From Prevotella sp. UBA746 (GTDB lineage Bacteria > Bacteroidota > Bacteroidia > Bacteroidales > Bacteroidaceae), in assembly GCA_002298545.1 (NCBI GenBank), contig DBKQ01000105.1, forward strand, positions 1 through 18,961: a stretch of 18,961 bases of DNA, given 5' to 3'. The notes under the pieces are model-generated. The model was not told the DNA's origin. It did no database searches and saw only the letters and a list, made by a program, of their open reading frames with translations. The translations under genes were made by a program, and so were the position numbers. Within the stretch, counting starts at the first letter, position 1; every line of letters starts with the position of its first letter. Shown here piece after piece: positions 1 to 8,330 of the stretch.

Positions 1-41
1 GGGAGGCGGGGGAGGGGAAGATTATAAATCCGAAATTTAAA

Positions 42-455
42 TTAATATTCTATAGTTTCAATCGCCTTAGGATTTGCACCATACTGGTTTTCGCCCGGAG
101 TGCTGTCCATAACCATAAACACAAGCACGACGATACCACCAACAAACGGCAACAGACACCATAGTAGGTTCCATCCAGAACGATTTGTGTCATGAAGACG
201 TCGCACGGCAACTGCCAAGCTTGGAATGAAAGCTGCCAGGCCATACAAAATGTAGAGCACGTAGCCAACAGCAAGTCCGCCGGCAGCCCCTTTACCTCCT
301 CCGAAGATAGCTCCGATGATAGAGGCTACTATCATAAACACGAACACGGCGATAAGGTTAAACAGGTAGAAAAACCAATACTCCGAACGTCTTGCACGTC
401 CGCTAAAGGTGGCATAATTGCCAAACACGCTTTTTACAGCTTCTACTAATCCCAT
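42..455 (-). CDS. DUF805 family inner-membrane protein
   Basis: 137-residue protein, complete. It carries the two hallmarks of the DUF805 family: an N-terminal FSGRARRSEYW motif (residues 18-27) just before the first membrane segment, and RRLHDTNRSGWN (residues 85-96) between the second and third segments. Hydrophobic stretches lie at about 27-51, 60-84 and 97-116, with a Gly-rich loop (52-60) after the first. The family is common in bacteria and its biochemical role is unknown, so none is assigned. The start is preceded by an A-rich stretch typical of Bacteroidota ribosome loading. A well-formed promoter lies about 105 bp upstream and no gene shares its strand closely, so it is probably monocistronic. 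Confidence 0.9.
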   Translation of the reverse strand: MGLVEAVKSVFGNYATFSGRARRSEYWFFYLFNLIAVFVFMIVASIIGAIFGGGKGAAGGLAVGYVLYILYGLAAFIPSLAVAVRRLHDTNRSGWNLLWCLLPFVGGIVVLVFMVMDSTPGENQYGANPKAIETIEY

Positions 456-559
456 AATTTCTTTTTTTAGTAATTAATTATTTAAGGTAAATTCTCTTCT
501 TGAATAAAAATATGTATTGTTTTTGACTTCTTTAAGCATTTTATTGTTGCTTATTGTTG

Positions 560-591
560 CAAATGTAATACAATATGTTGAAATTTGCAAA
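560..591 (-). promoter_or_regulatory. Promoter for the DUF805 gene (Bacteroidota type)
   Basis: Read on the minus strand, TTTG (591-588) is followed after 20 bp by TACATTTG (567-560). This matches the Bacteroidota primary-sigma consensus TTTG-N19-21-TAnnTTTG. Transcription would start near 552-553, giving a leader of about 97 nt to the start codon at 455. Confidence 0.65.
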
Positions 592-642
592 CTTTCTGCA
601 AAAAAATCATCAGTAGATTTGTTATATCAAACTTTGCTGTCC

Positions 643-708
643 GGTGTTTTGCCCAAACGCTTCTGGTGTTTCGCCCAAACGCTTCGGGTGTTTCGCCCAA
701 ACGCTTCG
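643..708. repeat. Tandem repeat, 3 x 22 bp
   Basis: Three head-to-tail 22-bp units occupy 643-664, 665-686 and 687-708. Units 2 and 3 are identical, and unit 1 differs at two positions (T for C at its 8th base and T for G at its last). The core is GTTTCGCCCAAACGCTTC. A fourth copy begins (GGTG at 709-712) and then diverges directly into a perfect hairpin. There are no spacers, so this is not CRISPR. It lies between the terminator of one minus-strand operon and the promoter of the next. Confidence 0.85.
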
Positions 709-715
709 GGTGACT

Positions 716-734
716 GTGCGGTGAGACACCGCAC
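716..734. repeat. Perfect 8-bp inverted repeat abutting the tandem repeat
   Basis: GTGCGGTG (716-723) and CACCGCAC (727-734) are perfect reverse complements around a 3-base loop. There is no T-run on either side, so it is not a standard terminator. Its position directly against the tandem repeat suggests the two are one repeat element. Confidence 0.7.
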
Positions 735-762
735 CTACTTCGAATTCCGGCCGTACAGATCG

Positions 763-794
763 AAAAAAAGGTATCTGTCGTCGCGACAGATACC
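763..794 (-). terminator. Rho-independent terminator of the pectinesterase-esterase operon
   Basis: GGTATCTGTCG (770-780) pairs perfectly with CGACAGATACC (784-794) around a 3-base loop, giving an 11-bp stem. On the minus strand the stem is followed by seven T (763-769 read as A on the plus strand). It lies about 128 bases beyond the stop codon of the esterase gene and would end transcripts of the 3320-922 operon. Confidence 0.85.
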
Positions 795-921
795 GTCATC
801 TACTAACTAACAATAAAAATAATTCAAATTAAAAACATGTGTTTTTACCTATGATTCAATTATGCTATGTCTTTATCCGCCTTATCGAGCGAAAGTCTCC
901 GTCGACAGATACATAAAAGTT

Positions 922-2064
922 CTACAGGTTCTTGCCGAGAAACTCCAAAATCCTTTTCTGAACCTCCGGACCGCAATAGTGGGGCATATCCCATATTTCA
1001 GTCTCCAGTTTCTCGTCAGCCCCCTGACTCCGCCATACGTCGTGCATCTCCTCAAAAGCCTTTTTCACGGAAACAGGAGGAAAAAGTTTGTCCTTAGCCC
1101 CATTGATAAAGAGCATCGGCTTTGGACAGGCGATGGAGGCGATATGCGGATAGTCCATATAGCGGCGGATGCCGGGGATAAGATTTGCCCATTCCTCGTG
1201 GCGCTTCAGTCCGTACTGGCGGTTAATCTGATACTCCGTGGTATGCATCCAGCAGATGGCAACACCGAGCTTCACCTTATCAGTAAGAGCCGAGAGCATC
1301 CAAGAGCGGTAAGCCCCCATGGAGAACCCCATACACGAGAGTCTGTTGGCATCCACTTCGGGCAGCGAAGCAAAGAAGTCGGCAGAGTATACATCGTCGA
1401 AATTCATCCATGCGCTAATGTTTCGTCCCATCATCATGAAGTTTCCGGCAATATATTTATACCAGTCCCATGTCGTTCCACCCTTCACTCCGCGGTCTCC
1501 CCAGAACGGAGCATCGACGGCGAGCACCACATATCCCTTAGAGGCGAGGAAGTCTCCGACATACTGTTTGCCGTAACACCTCTCACACCATTCGTCGGCA
1601 TCCCTCACTACAGAGTCTGCCACGGCAAACGGACGGATCATCTTTTCTTTTCCGATAGAGAAATGCCCGCCGTGGTCGTGGAGCAGCAGTACAGCCGGAA
1701 ACGGTCCCTTGCCGTCGGGCACGAGCTCATACGCCTCCACCCTCGAATAGGCATCAAGATTGAAAAGAATCTTTCTTGCCTTGTATCCTTTTCGCTTTTC
1801 CTCGGCAATAACCTTCATGTCGTAAGCTGTAGCCGGTTTAGGCGGCAAGAGCATCTCGCGCCGGAGAATATCACGTGCGCTGCTTCGCCAAAGGTCAAAC
1901 TGGCGAATGTCGCTGTTTCCCCATGCCATAGGGTAGGAGAGTTCCTGTTGCATCTCCTCAAGACACACCGGAAGTTCGCCGTCGAACATGTATTTCTGTC
2001 CCTCTTTCTGTGCACTTAAATTAAGCGTAGCAAGTGCGAAAACAAATATAAACAGCTTTTTCAT
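922..2064 (-). CDS. Secreted alpha/beta-hydrolase esterase (dienelactone-hydrolase-like)
   Basis: 380 residues with an N-terminal signal peptide (residues 1-18, ending LSAQ). The fold is an alpha/beta hydrolase. The nucleophile elbow GFSMG (246-250) places Ser248, the acid is probably Asp325 in GAKDKLF, and the base is His362 in DMPHYC. LLHDHGG (127-133) is the likely oxyanion region, and the closest family is the dienelactone hydrolase / Abhydrolase_7 group. The gene begins 11 bp after the pectin methylesterase stop, so the two are co-transcribed. By context it may remove acetyl or other ester groups from pectic sugars in the periplasm or outside the cell. This is inferred from the neighbour; the sequence shows only an esterase-like triad, and other ester or lactone substrates are possible. 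The 3' end is followed by a strong terminator. Confidence 0.85.
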   Translation of the reverse strand: MKKLFIFVFALATLNLSAQKEGQKYMFDGELPVCLEEMQQELSYPMAWGNSDIRQFDLWRSSARDILRREMLLPPKPATAYDMKVIAEEKRKGYKARKILFNLDAYSRVEAYELVPDGKGPFPAVLLLHDHGGHFSIGKEKMIRPFAVADSVVRDADEWCERCYGKQYVGDFLASKGYVVLAVDAPFWGDRGVKGGTTWDWYKYIAGNFMMMGRNISAWMNFDDVYSADFFASLPEVDANRLSCMGFSMGAYRSWMLSALTDKVKLGVAICWMHTTEYQINRQYGLKRHEEWANLIPGIRRYMDYPHIASIACPKPMLFINGAKDKLFPPVSVKKAFEEMHDVWRSQGADEKLETEIWDMPHYCGPEVQKRILEFLGKNL

Positions 2065-2075
2065 ATATTATTCGC

Positions 2076-3320
2076 TTATTTTATAATACTCAAACTTCCA
2101 GTTTTGCTTACACTTTGTACGGTATACAGGCTTGGCTTCCCGTCAACGGCGTATTTCGTATCCGTAGTAATCTCCACTACTTTATCCCCTTTGCATACCA
2201 CATATCCGCGTGCTCCCTGTATTGGCTTCCATGAAATAAAGCCTTGTTCGCATTTAACTACAGGGGATTTTGGTGTCATACATAAAATCAGAGGGTTCCA
2301 GTTGTCGTCGCCACTCAAAACATTGTCCACGGTATAAAGTTTAGCCTCTTTATCCGTAAGCATATTCTTAGCCTTTCCCCAAATAGTATCCTTCTCAGCC
2401 GTAAGCTTATAATAGCGGTCAATCCTCTTGCTCAGGTCAAGCTTTCTGCCGCTTGCATCCGTAGTGTTGTAGTCGGCAAAAACCGCAGGCAGCGTGCCCA
2501 TGTGGTCATACCATCCCTCATCGGGAATAGTAACCTCCGCTTTAGTGTCGATAAAGACCGCCTTCGGACTGTGCAGCCATGGTCTGCCGAGCCAGATTTC
2601 TGTATCTTTCGGATTTCCGGGAGCCGTAATAGTAGTATTCTTCAATACATAACCCCATGTTGTCCCCTCGTCATGCTTCGGTGCTACAATCCATCCGCCC
2701 TGTTTGCGGGTGATGTTCAGAGTGCAGTGGTCAAAGAAAACGTTTCCCTGACCGTAGAGAAAGTCAATGGCACCCTCAATAAAACAATCCTTCACGTAGT
2801 TGCGCCAGTTCAGGGCGTTTGCCGTGCGGTAAGTGTCCTGATATGATAGCATGGCGCAGCGGTTAACCACATTGCGGTCCATTTTCGTATAAAGGGCGAG
2901 AGCCTGTGGTCCGTCCTTCTTGCGTGTTCCCCATGAATTCTCGAAAGTAATCTCCTCAAGGTATGTATCCGTGGCATGAACCACCATCGTTGCCGCCACG
3001 TCAACGGGCGAAGCGTTCGGTCCGCCGCTCACGCGGTCGTCGCTCACCCTTACCAGTTGTCGAGACTGTCCCACGAGGTGAAGATTTGGTTTCGAGGCCG
3101 GTATGTACAGGTGTTCATGATAGTGTCCGGCCTTTATAAATATAATATAAGGTATAGCCGAAGAGTCTGGAGCGGCATCTATGGCATCCTGAATAGTGGC
3201 GAAAGAGCCGGTTCCGTCTTGTGCAACGATGCAGTTGAATACATTGTTGTCGGCATATAGCTGCATCGAGATGAAGGTTGTTCCCGCAAGCAGAAGATTT
3301 TTTATATAGAGATGTTTCAT
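2076..3320 (-). CDS. Secreted pectin methylesterase (CE8 pectinesterase)
   Basis: 414 residues from the chosen start at 3320. The frame stays open upstream for 58 more codons, but those residues look non-coding, whereas the Met at 3320 begins a clear signal peptide (about residues 1-23, ending LYA). The CE8 signatures are all present in order: GHYHE (65-69), YQDTYR (160-165, with the Gln and Asp of the active site), GAIDFLYG (183-190, Asp186 as catalytic nucleophile) and WLGRPW (243-248, the active-site Arg). CE8 enzymes hydrolyse methyl esters of polygalacturonate, releasing methanol and opening pectin to lyases and hydrolases. Residues about 345-414 resemble a fibronectin type III-like beta domain. 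It is the first gene of an operon with the downstream esterase and is divergent from the susC/susD pair. Confidence 0.92.
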   Translation of the reverse strand: MKHLYIKNLLLAGTTFISMQLYADNNVFNCIVAQDGTGSFATIQDAIDAAPDSSAIPYIIFIKAGHYHEHLYIPASKPNLHLVGQSRQLVRVSDDRVSGGPNASPVDVAATMVVHATDTYLEEITFENSWGTRKKDGPQALALYTKMDRNVVNRCAMLSYQDTYRTANALNWRNYVKDCFIEGAIDFLYGQGNVFFDHCTLNITRKQGGWIVAPKHDEGTTWGYVLKNTTITAPGNPKDTEIWLGRPWLHSPKAVFIDTKAEVTIPDEGWYDHMGTLPAVFADYNTTDASGRKLDLSKRIDRYYKLTAEKDTIWGKAKNMLTDKEAKLYTVDNVLSGDDNWNPLILCMTPKSPVVKCEQGFISWKPIQGARGYVVCKGDKVVEITTDTKYAVDGKPSLYTVQSVSKTGSLSIIK

Positions 3321-3346
3321 GTTTGATAGTTTTTTGTTTTGCGATA

Positions 3347-3354
3347 CAAATTTA
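3347..3354 (-). promoter_or_regulatory. Candidate -7 box for the pectinesterase operon
   Basis: On the minus strand this reads TAAATTTG, a match to TAnnTTTG, about 27 bp before the start codon. No good TTTG is present 19-21 bp upstream of it, so the promoter is weak or activator dependent. Confidence 0.4.
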
Positions 3355-3503
3355 TGTAAAGTATCTTTCGCCTGGGTGTGAAATCCGGTTAATTTGTGGT
3401 TAAAATCGGTTTTTGTGCTATAAAAAGCCGTGTTGACATGCAGTTTGACCGTTTTTTCGACTTCAAAAACCTTTTTTTGCCCTTTCCTTAACACTTCATA
3501 AGG

Positions 3504-3588
3504 TATCTTTGCATAAGATAAGCTGCGCCTCGGGATAAGAATTGAATAAATTCAATTCGTTCTCCTCTCGGCTTGCGTTATCTTTGCA
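3504..3588 (+). promoter_or_regulatory. Palindromic element with two TATCTTTGCA promoter boxes upstream of the susC-like gene
   Basis: TATCTTTG occurs at 3504-3511 and again at 3579-3586, both followed by CA and both fitting the Bacteroidota -7 consensus TAnnTTTG. Between them is a perfect inverted repeat, GAATTGAAT-AA-ATTCAATTC (3539-3558). The outer flanks are also imperfectly inverted (AAGATAA near 3515-3521 against TTATCTT at 3578-3584). Neither box has an ideal TTTG at -33: the first has TTTG 24 bp upstream (3476-3479) and the second only TTCG 19 bp upstream (3556-3559). Transcription from the second box would give a leader of about 145 nt. Confidence 0.55.
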
Positions 3589-3736
3589 ATTGTAAAGTGG
3601 AGGACTTTCGCGGCAACATAATCTTAATCCGATGACACTTGAAAAAGAACATGCATATCCGCTATATATAAATATGTAAAGAATATAATACGATCATACA
3701 AACGACTAATAACAACAAAACCTAAAATCAAAGCTT

Positions 3737-6724
3737 ATGGACAACAAGCTAAAACAAAATCTGAGAATGTTGTGCCTGCTTATGATGACCCTGATAGTTC
3801 AGGGCGTTTGGGCACAGGTTAGAACCGTCACCGGTACGGTGAGTGATGGCAGAGACCCTCTTATCGGAGTTACCGTACAGGTAAAGGGCAACGCCAAGGT
3901 GGGAACAATCACCGATGTGGATGGTAAGTATTCCATCGAAGTAACATCGCCGGGCACAATCCTCGTCTATTCCTATGTAGGCTATCAAACTACAGAAAAG
4001 ATGGTGGGACAGAACTCCCGACTCGACGTCGTGATGAAAGCCGACGACAAGAGTCTCGACGAAGTAGTGGTTGTAGGCTACGGCACGATGAAAAAAAGCG
4101 ACCTCACGGGAAGCGTGTCGCAGTTGAAGGCTGAAGACTTCAAGAGCGGCAGCAACCTCTCGGCACAGCAGCTCATGCAGGGAGCCTTTGCCGGAGTGAA
4201 CATCGCCCAGAACTCAGGAAAGCCAGGCGGTTCTACAACAATCCGTGTGCGCGGCGGTACCTCGGTAAACGCCAGCAACGACCCTCTGTATGTAATCGAC
4301 GGAGTGCCAATCGACGCAAATGCCGGTTCGGGACAGAGCAACATCAGTACTTACAACAATGACTTCTTCGACCAGGAGTCTGCCAATCCCCTTTCAATGC
4401 TCAATCCTAACGATATCGAGAGTATCGACGTGTTGAAGGATGCTTCGGCTACGGCAATATACGGTAGCCGCGGAGCAAACGGCGTAATCATGATTACCAC
4501 AAAAAAAGGTAAGGCAGGAGTGCAGCAGCTCAACTATGGCTACAGCATCGGATTCAGTAATGCTGCCAAGAAGCTCGACATGCTCTCGGGCGATGAATAC
4601 CGAAAGGTGTGCAAAGACCTGAACCTGCCGCTCAACGACGGAGGCGAGAACCACAACTGGCAAGACGAGATAATGCACACCGGCTTGCAGCAGAGCCACT
4701 ACCTCTCGTTTATGAGCGGTGGCGAATATACCAACTACCGTGCGTCGCTGAGCTACAACAACAATGGTGGCATAATGCGCGGAGCACGCAACGAAAGCTA
4801 TAGCGGACGTGTGAACATCAACCATTCGGCACTCGACGGCAAACTGAAGTTCGTGCTCAACATGAACTACGGCGAGACACACTCCAACCAGGCTCCAACG
4901 TCGAGTACCGTAGGCAGCGAGATGGGTTCAAGCATGCTCTATGAAGCTTATGTCTTCAATCCTACTCTGCCGGTATATACAAGCGACGGCGACTACAACG
5001 ACGTGCGTCCTTACCGTGTGCAGCCGCTTTCGTATATCCACGAACTGCTCGACAAACGCAACAACAAGCGCTTTATCGGTAATCTGAAGGCAGACTGGAA
5101 TTTCTATAAACCTTTCACCTTCGAGGTTAATATCGGCTACACAAACAACAGCCAAGACAGAAACTCTTATATATCAAAGAGCAACCTTCTGGGCGACGGC
5201 ACTGGCGGTCGTGTAACAGTGCAGCGACTGAAGGATTACTCGAAACTCATGGAACTGATACTGAAATACAACCAGCAGTTTGGGGAGCACCGCATCGATG
5301 CAATGGCTGGTTACTCTTATCAGTATTTCTGGAACGAAGGTCTTAACACCGCAGCCTACGGCTTCCAGTCTGACGAATTCAAATGGTATAACCTCGCTGC
5401 CGCAAAGACCATCGAGAGCATAACGAGCTATGCCGAGAGCAACAAGCTGATTTCATTCTACGGCAGGGCAAACTACAGCTATGCCAACCGCTATCTCTTC
5501 ACAGCTACAGTTCGCCGCGACGGTTCAAGCCGCTTCGGCAAAGACAACAAGTGGGGTACCTTCCCGTCGTTTGCCGCTTCATGGCGTATCACGGAAGAAC
5601 CGTTCTTCAAGGCTGAAGCCATTTCTAACCTCAAACTGCGTGCAAGCTGGGGTATGACGGGTAATCAGGAGATTGGTAACTATAACGCAATATCAACACT
5701 CGGCGCACAGTCGTGGGGATATATCTTCGGTGGCGACAAGACTACGGTGGTTCTGCCACAGCAGTATGCTAATCCGGATTTGAAGTGGGAGTCTACATCC
5801 CAGACTGACATCGGTCTTGACTTCGGATTCCTCGACAACCGCATCCGCGGTAGTATCGACTGGTATTACAAGAAGACAAAAGACTTGTTGCTCACTGTTG
5901 CCGTGCCTTCGCCTTCGCTCATTACAACACAGTTGGCAAACGTAGGAGCTGTAAGGAATACGGGTATCGAACTTGAACTCGGATTCGACATCATGCGCAC
6001 GAAGGATTTCTCATGGGATGCTACGCTGAACTTCGCATCTAACAAGAATAAACTGACAAGTCTGTCGAACAGCAAATGGTCGGGCGACGAAGTGCTGTGG
6101 GCTCCTTGCAACGGACAGGGACTCTCCGGTCAGTACTCGCAGCTCATCATGGTGGGCGAACCGCTCGGCACTTTCTACGGAAAGAAGTTTATCGGACTCG
6201 ACGAGAACGGAATGGAGATGTATGCCAACGACGGAAAGTCGCAGATTATCGGTTGTGCACAGCCTGATTTCACTTACGGCATCACGACAAATCTGCGCTA
6301 CAAGAACTGGAGTCTCTCGCTTAACTTCCGTGGAAGTCAGGGCAACGACGTTTACAACAACACGGCAAACAACTTCATGTATCTCAACAGTCTGCCGGGA
6401 CGCAACGTGCTCGCTGCTGCCGTGAACAGCGGAATCTCCGTGAACCAGGCAAAGACATATTCATCGCAGTTTATCGAAGACGGTTCGTTCTTCCGTCTCG
6501 ACAACCTCACTTTGGGATATGACTTCAAACTGCCTTGTCTGAAGATTACAAACGCAAGGGCTTACTTCACCGCTCAGAACCTCTTCTGCATAACGGGATA
6601 CGACGGACTCGACCCGGAGGTAAATACCGACACGCAGGGTAAGGGCGGCTCAATCCTCGGCGTTGACTATCTGAGTTATCCGCGTTCACGCACGTTCATC
6701 TTCGGTGTGAATGTAACATTCTAA
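3737..6724 (+). CDS. SusC/RagA-family TonB-linked outer-membrane transporter
   Basis: 995 residues, a normal length for the family, with a signal peptide (about 1-27, ending VWAQ). Next comes an N-terminal carboxypeptidase-regulatory-like domain (about 30-100). The TonB box region follows, with LDEVVVVGYGT (108-117), the classic SusC signature. The plug domain (about 120-260) contains PLYVIDGVPID and the DVLKDASATAIYGSRGANG motif. The remainder is the 22-strand barrel, and the C-terminus ends in Phe (VNVTF), as outer-membrane barrels do. It imports oligosaccharides across the outer membrane together with its SusD partner, powered by TonB-ExbBD. The susD-like gene follows after 50 bp. The divergent pectin esterases point to pectic oligosaccharides as cargo, an inference from context only. 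Confidence 0.95.
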   Translation: MDNKLKQNLRMLCLLMMTLIVQGVWAQVRTVTGTVSDGRDPLIGVTVQVKGNAKVGTITDVDGKYSIEVTSPGTILVYSYVGYQTTEKMVGQNSRLDVVMKADDKSLDEVVVVGYGTMKKSDLTGSVSQLKAEDFKSGSNLSAQQLMQGAFAGVNIAQNSGKPGGSTTIRVRGGTSVNASNDPLYVIDGVPIDANAGSGQSNISTYNNDFFDQESANPLSMLNPNDIESIDVLKDASATAIYGSRGANGVIMITTKKGKAGVQQLNYGYSIGFSNAAKKLDMLSGDEYRKVCKDLNLPLNDGGENHNWQDEIMHTGLQQSHYLSFMSGGEYTNYRASLSYNNNGGIMRGARNESYSGRVNINHSALDGKLKFVLNMNYGETHSNQAPTSSTVGSEMGSSMLYEAYVFNPTLPVYTSDGDYNDVRPYRVQPLSYIHELLDKRNNKRFIGNLKADWNFYKPFTFEVNIGYTNNSQDRNSYISKSNLLGDGTGGRVTVQRLKDYSKLMELILKYNQQFGEHRIDAMAGYSYQYFWNEGLNTAAYGFQSDEFKWYNLAAAKTIESITSYAESNKLISFYGRANYSYANRYLFTATVRRDGSSRFGKDNKWGTFPSFAASWRITEEPFFKAEAISNLKLRASWGMTGNQEIGNYNAISTLGAQSWGYIFGGDKTTVVLPQQYANPDLKWESTSQTDIGLDFGFLDNRIRGSIDWYYKKTKDLLLTVAVPSPSLITTQLANVGAVRNTGIELELGFDIMRTKDFSWDATLNFASNKNKLTSLSNSKWSGDEVLWAPCNGQGLSGQYSQLIMVGEPLGTFYGKKFIGLDENGMEMYANDGKSQIIGCAQPDFTYGITTNLRYKNWSLSLNFRGSQGNDVYNNTANNFMYLNSLPGRNVLAAAVNSGISVNQAKTYSSQFIEDGSFFRLDNLTLGYDFKLPCLKITNARAYFTAQNLFCITGYDGLDPEVNTDTQGKGGSILGVDYLSYPRSRTFIFGVNVTF

Positions 6725-6774
6725 GATATGTGTAACTACATTCCAATTATGTATAACAACAAAACTGAATTTCT

Positions 6775-8307
6775 ATGAAAGCAACAAAGATAATGACTAA
6801 GGCGGCTGTCTTGCTGCTTGGCGGCATGATGGCTGTAGGATGTACCGACCTCGATGAGGAACTCTACGGCAGACTGACTCCCGACAATTACTATCAGACG
6901 GAGGATCAGGCGCTGTCTTCGCTCGCCGGGTGTTATGAATATATGGCTTATATGAGCCGTGCCGGCGGCGACAGCTGGCGTATCGGAGAGTATGGCACCG
7001 ATGAACTCTTCTGTCCGGGACGTGCCAACGGCGGATGGTATGACGAATATGTCAATCAGATTATGGAACATAAGTGCACTCCAGACAACGACCGCTTGAA
7101 TGTATGTTGGAACACTTATATCTTCCCGGGTATCGGTGCCGACAATGCCGTGCTCGCAGCTATGGAGGGGTCTGCAGTGAAAGACAAACTCACCGGTCCT
7201 ATTGCCGAGGTGAGGGCACTGCGCGCATACGAATATTTCTATGCCATGGACTATTTCGGAAATGTACCGCTCTTTACTGACCCGCGTCCGGATGCCAACA
7301 ACATGCCAAAGACAACTCCGAGGGCTGAAGTCTTCAAGTTTATCGAGACGGAACTTCTTGCTGCTGCCCAGGACTTGCCATCGGCAAAGGATGTTGATGC
7401 CAGCTACTATCCGCGACTCACCAAAGAGGCTGCCTATACTCTCCTCGCATCACTTTATCTCAACGCCGAAGTCTATACAGGAACGGCTCGCTGGGCTGAC
7501 TGCGAGGCGATGTGTAACAATGTTATCAATAGTGGTGCCTTTGATTTGGAGAAGAAAGTTGGCGACTGCTTCCGCTCATCCAACGAGGGCAAGACGAAGG
7601 AAGTTATTATAGCCTTCTCCGTAGACCCGTCGAAGAATGTTGATGCTAACCAGTTTATCCTCTATGCCCAGCATGCCGTAGACCAGCAGAAATACGGATT
7701 GCCGTTTGCTCCGGCATGTGGATATTGCTTCTCCGACGAGGCTCTGTCGTGGTATGACGATGCCAACGACGAGCGGTTGAACTATCTGGAATACGGTCCG
7801 CAATACATGCTCGACGGTACTCCGATAGAGAATCCCGACAAGAAAGGCGAACAGCTTGTGCTCACGGCTCTCAAGTCGAAGACCGCTGCCGAGAACTGGG
7901 AGGGCTACCGCGTGTTGAAATACCGTCCGGAGGATGCCAACTTCTCTGGCTCTAATGCCGACAACGACTATATTGCTGAACGTTACTCCAATATCTTGCT
8001 TATGAAGGCTGAGGCCCTCTTCCGTCAGAACAAGAGTCTGGCTGAGGCTAAGGAACTTATGAACCGCGTGCGCCAGCGTAGCAACTGTGCTCCTATCGAA
8101 CTGAATTTGAAGAATCTCGAACTGGAGCGTGCCCGCGAGTTTATCTGGGAGAACCAGCGCCGCAAGGACATGATACGCTTTGGCTCATTCTTCAACGAAA
8201 AGACGTTTTATGCCGACGGCAATACGGAGCAATGGCGTGCCATCTACCCTATTCCGCAGAAACAGCGCAACGCTAACCCGAATTTGGAACAGAACCCGGG
8301 GTATTGA
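6775..8307 (+). CDS. SusD/RagB-family surface glycan-binding lipoprotein
   Basis: 510 residues with a lipoprotein signal peptide: the lipobox is MAVGC with Cys23 as the lipidated residue, and the following TDLDEE is acidic, as in Bacteroidota surface-export signals. Family features include the N-terminal YYQTEDQALSSLAGCYEYM region, the helical NAVLAAMEG and EVRALRAYEYF segments typical of the TPR-like SusD core, and the late ERYSNILLMKAEALFRQN and ERAREFIWENQRRKDMIRF motifs. SusD proteins cap the SusC barrel and bind the glycan on the cell surface. It is the second gene of the susC-like operon and is followed by a bidirectional terminator, so no degradative enzyme is co-transcribed downstream. 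Confidence 0.95.
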   Translation: MKATKIMTKAAVLLLGGMMAVGCTDLDEELYGRLTPDNYYQTEDQALSSLAGCYEYMAYMSRAGGDSWRIGEYGTDELFCPGRANGGWYDEYVNQIMEHKCTPDNDRLNVCWNTYIFPGIGADNAVLAAMEGSAVKDKLTGPIAEVRALRAYEYFYAMDYFGNVPLFTDPRPDANNMPKTTPRAEVFKFIETELLAAAQDLPSAKDVDASYYPRLTKEAAYTLLASLYLNAEVYTGTARWADCEAMCNNVINSGAFDLEKKVGDCFRSSNEGKTKEVIIAFSVDPSKNVDANQFILYAQHAVDQQKYGLPFAPACGYCFSDEALSWYDDANDERLNYLEYGPQYMLDGTPIENPDKKGEQLVLTALKSKTAAENWEGYRVLKYRPEDANFSGSNADNDYIAERYSNILLMKAEALFRQNKSLAEAKELMNRVRQRSNCAPIELNLKNLELERAREFIWENQRRKDMIRFGSFFNEKTFYADGNTEQWRAIYPIPQKQRNANPNLEQNPGY

Positions 8308-8330
8308 TAATCCTGTGATTCTAAAAAGGC

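Larger units (their letters stand above)
456..921. other. Gene-free stretch with promoter, repeats and terminator
   Basis: No convincing gene lies in these 466 bases. From left to right they hold an AT-rich leader for the DUF805 gene with a 10-bp direct duplication at 541-560, its promoter (560-591), a 3 x 22 bp tandem repeat (643-708), a perfect 8-bp hairpin (716-734), a strong minus-strand terminator (763-794), a short AT palindrome (830-847), and a second copy of the 10-mer CGACAGATAC at 903-912 that matches one arm of the terminator. Confidence 0.75.
3321..3736. other. Divergent control region between pectinesterase and susC-like operons
   Basis: These 416 bases hold no convincing gene. 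They contain a minus-strand -7-like box close to the pectinesterase start (3347-3354), a palindromic element with two plus-strand TATCTTTGCA boxes (3504-3588), and a leader of about 150 nt before the susC-like start. The last ~80 bases are very A-rich (many AACAACAAAA-like runs), as is usual in front of Bacteroidota genes. Confidence 0.7.

Noticed and set aside
643..708. CRISPR array
   Set aside because: The three repeats are directly tandem without spacers, and no cas gene is present.
551..799. Minus-strand 82-codon frame across the tandem repeat and terminator
   Set aside because: Its residues are just the translated 22-bp repeat, hairpin and terminator stem, and it contains the DUF805 promoter, so it is non-coding.
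830..847. AT palindrome TAAAAACA-TG-TGTTTTTA as a terminator or operator
   Set aside because: The stem is short and almost all A/T with a two-base centre; such sites are expected by chance in AT-rich DNA, and a far better terminator lies next to it.
862..2019. Long plus-strand open frame (385 codons) opposite the esterase gene
   Set aside because: It is antisense to a gene with a signal peptide and a full catalytic triad; its translation has no recognisable domain and no sensible start context.
3321..3494. 58-codon N-terminal extension of the pectinesterase
   Set aside because: The extension is Lys-rich and unlike a signal peptide, overlaps a candidate promoter box, and would bury the clear signal peptide that begins at 3320.
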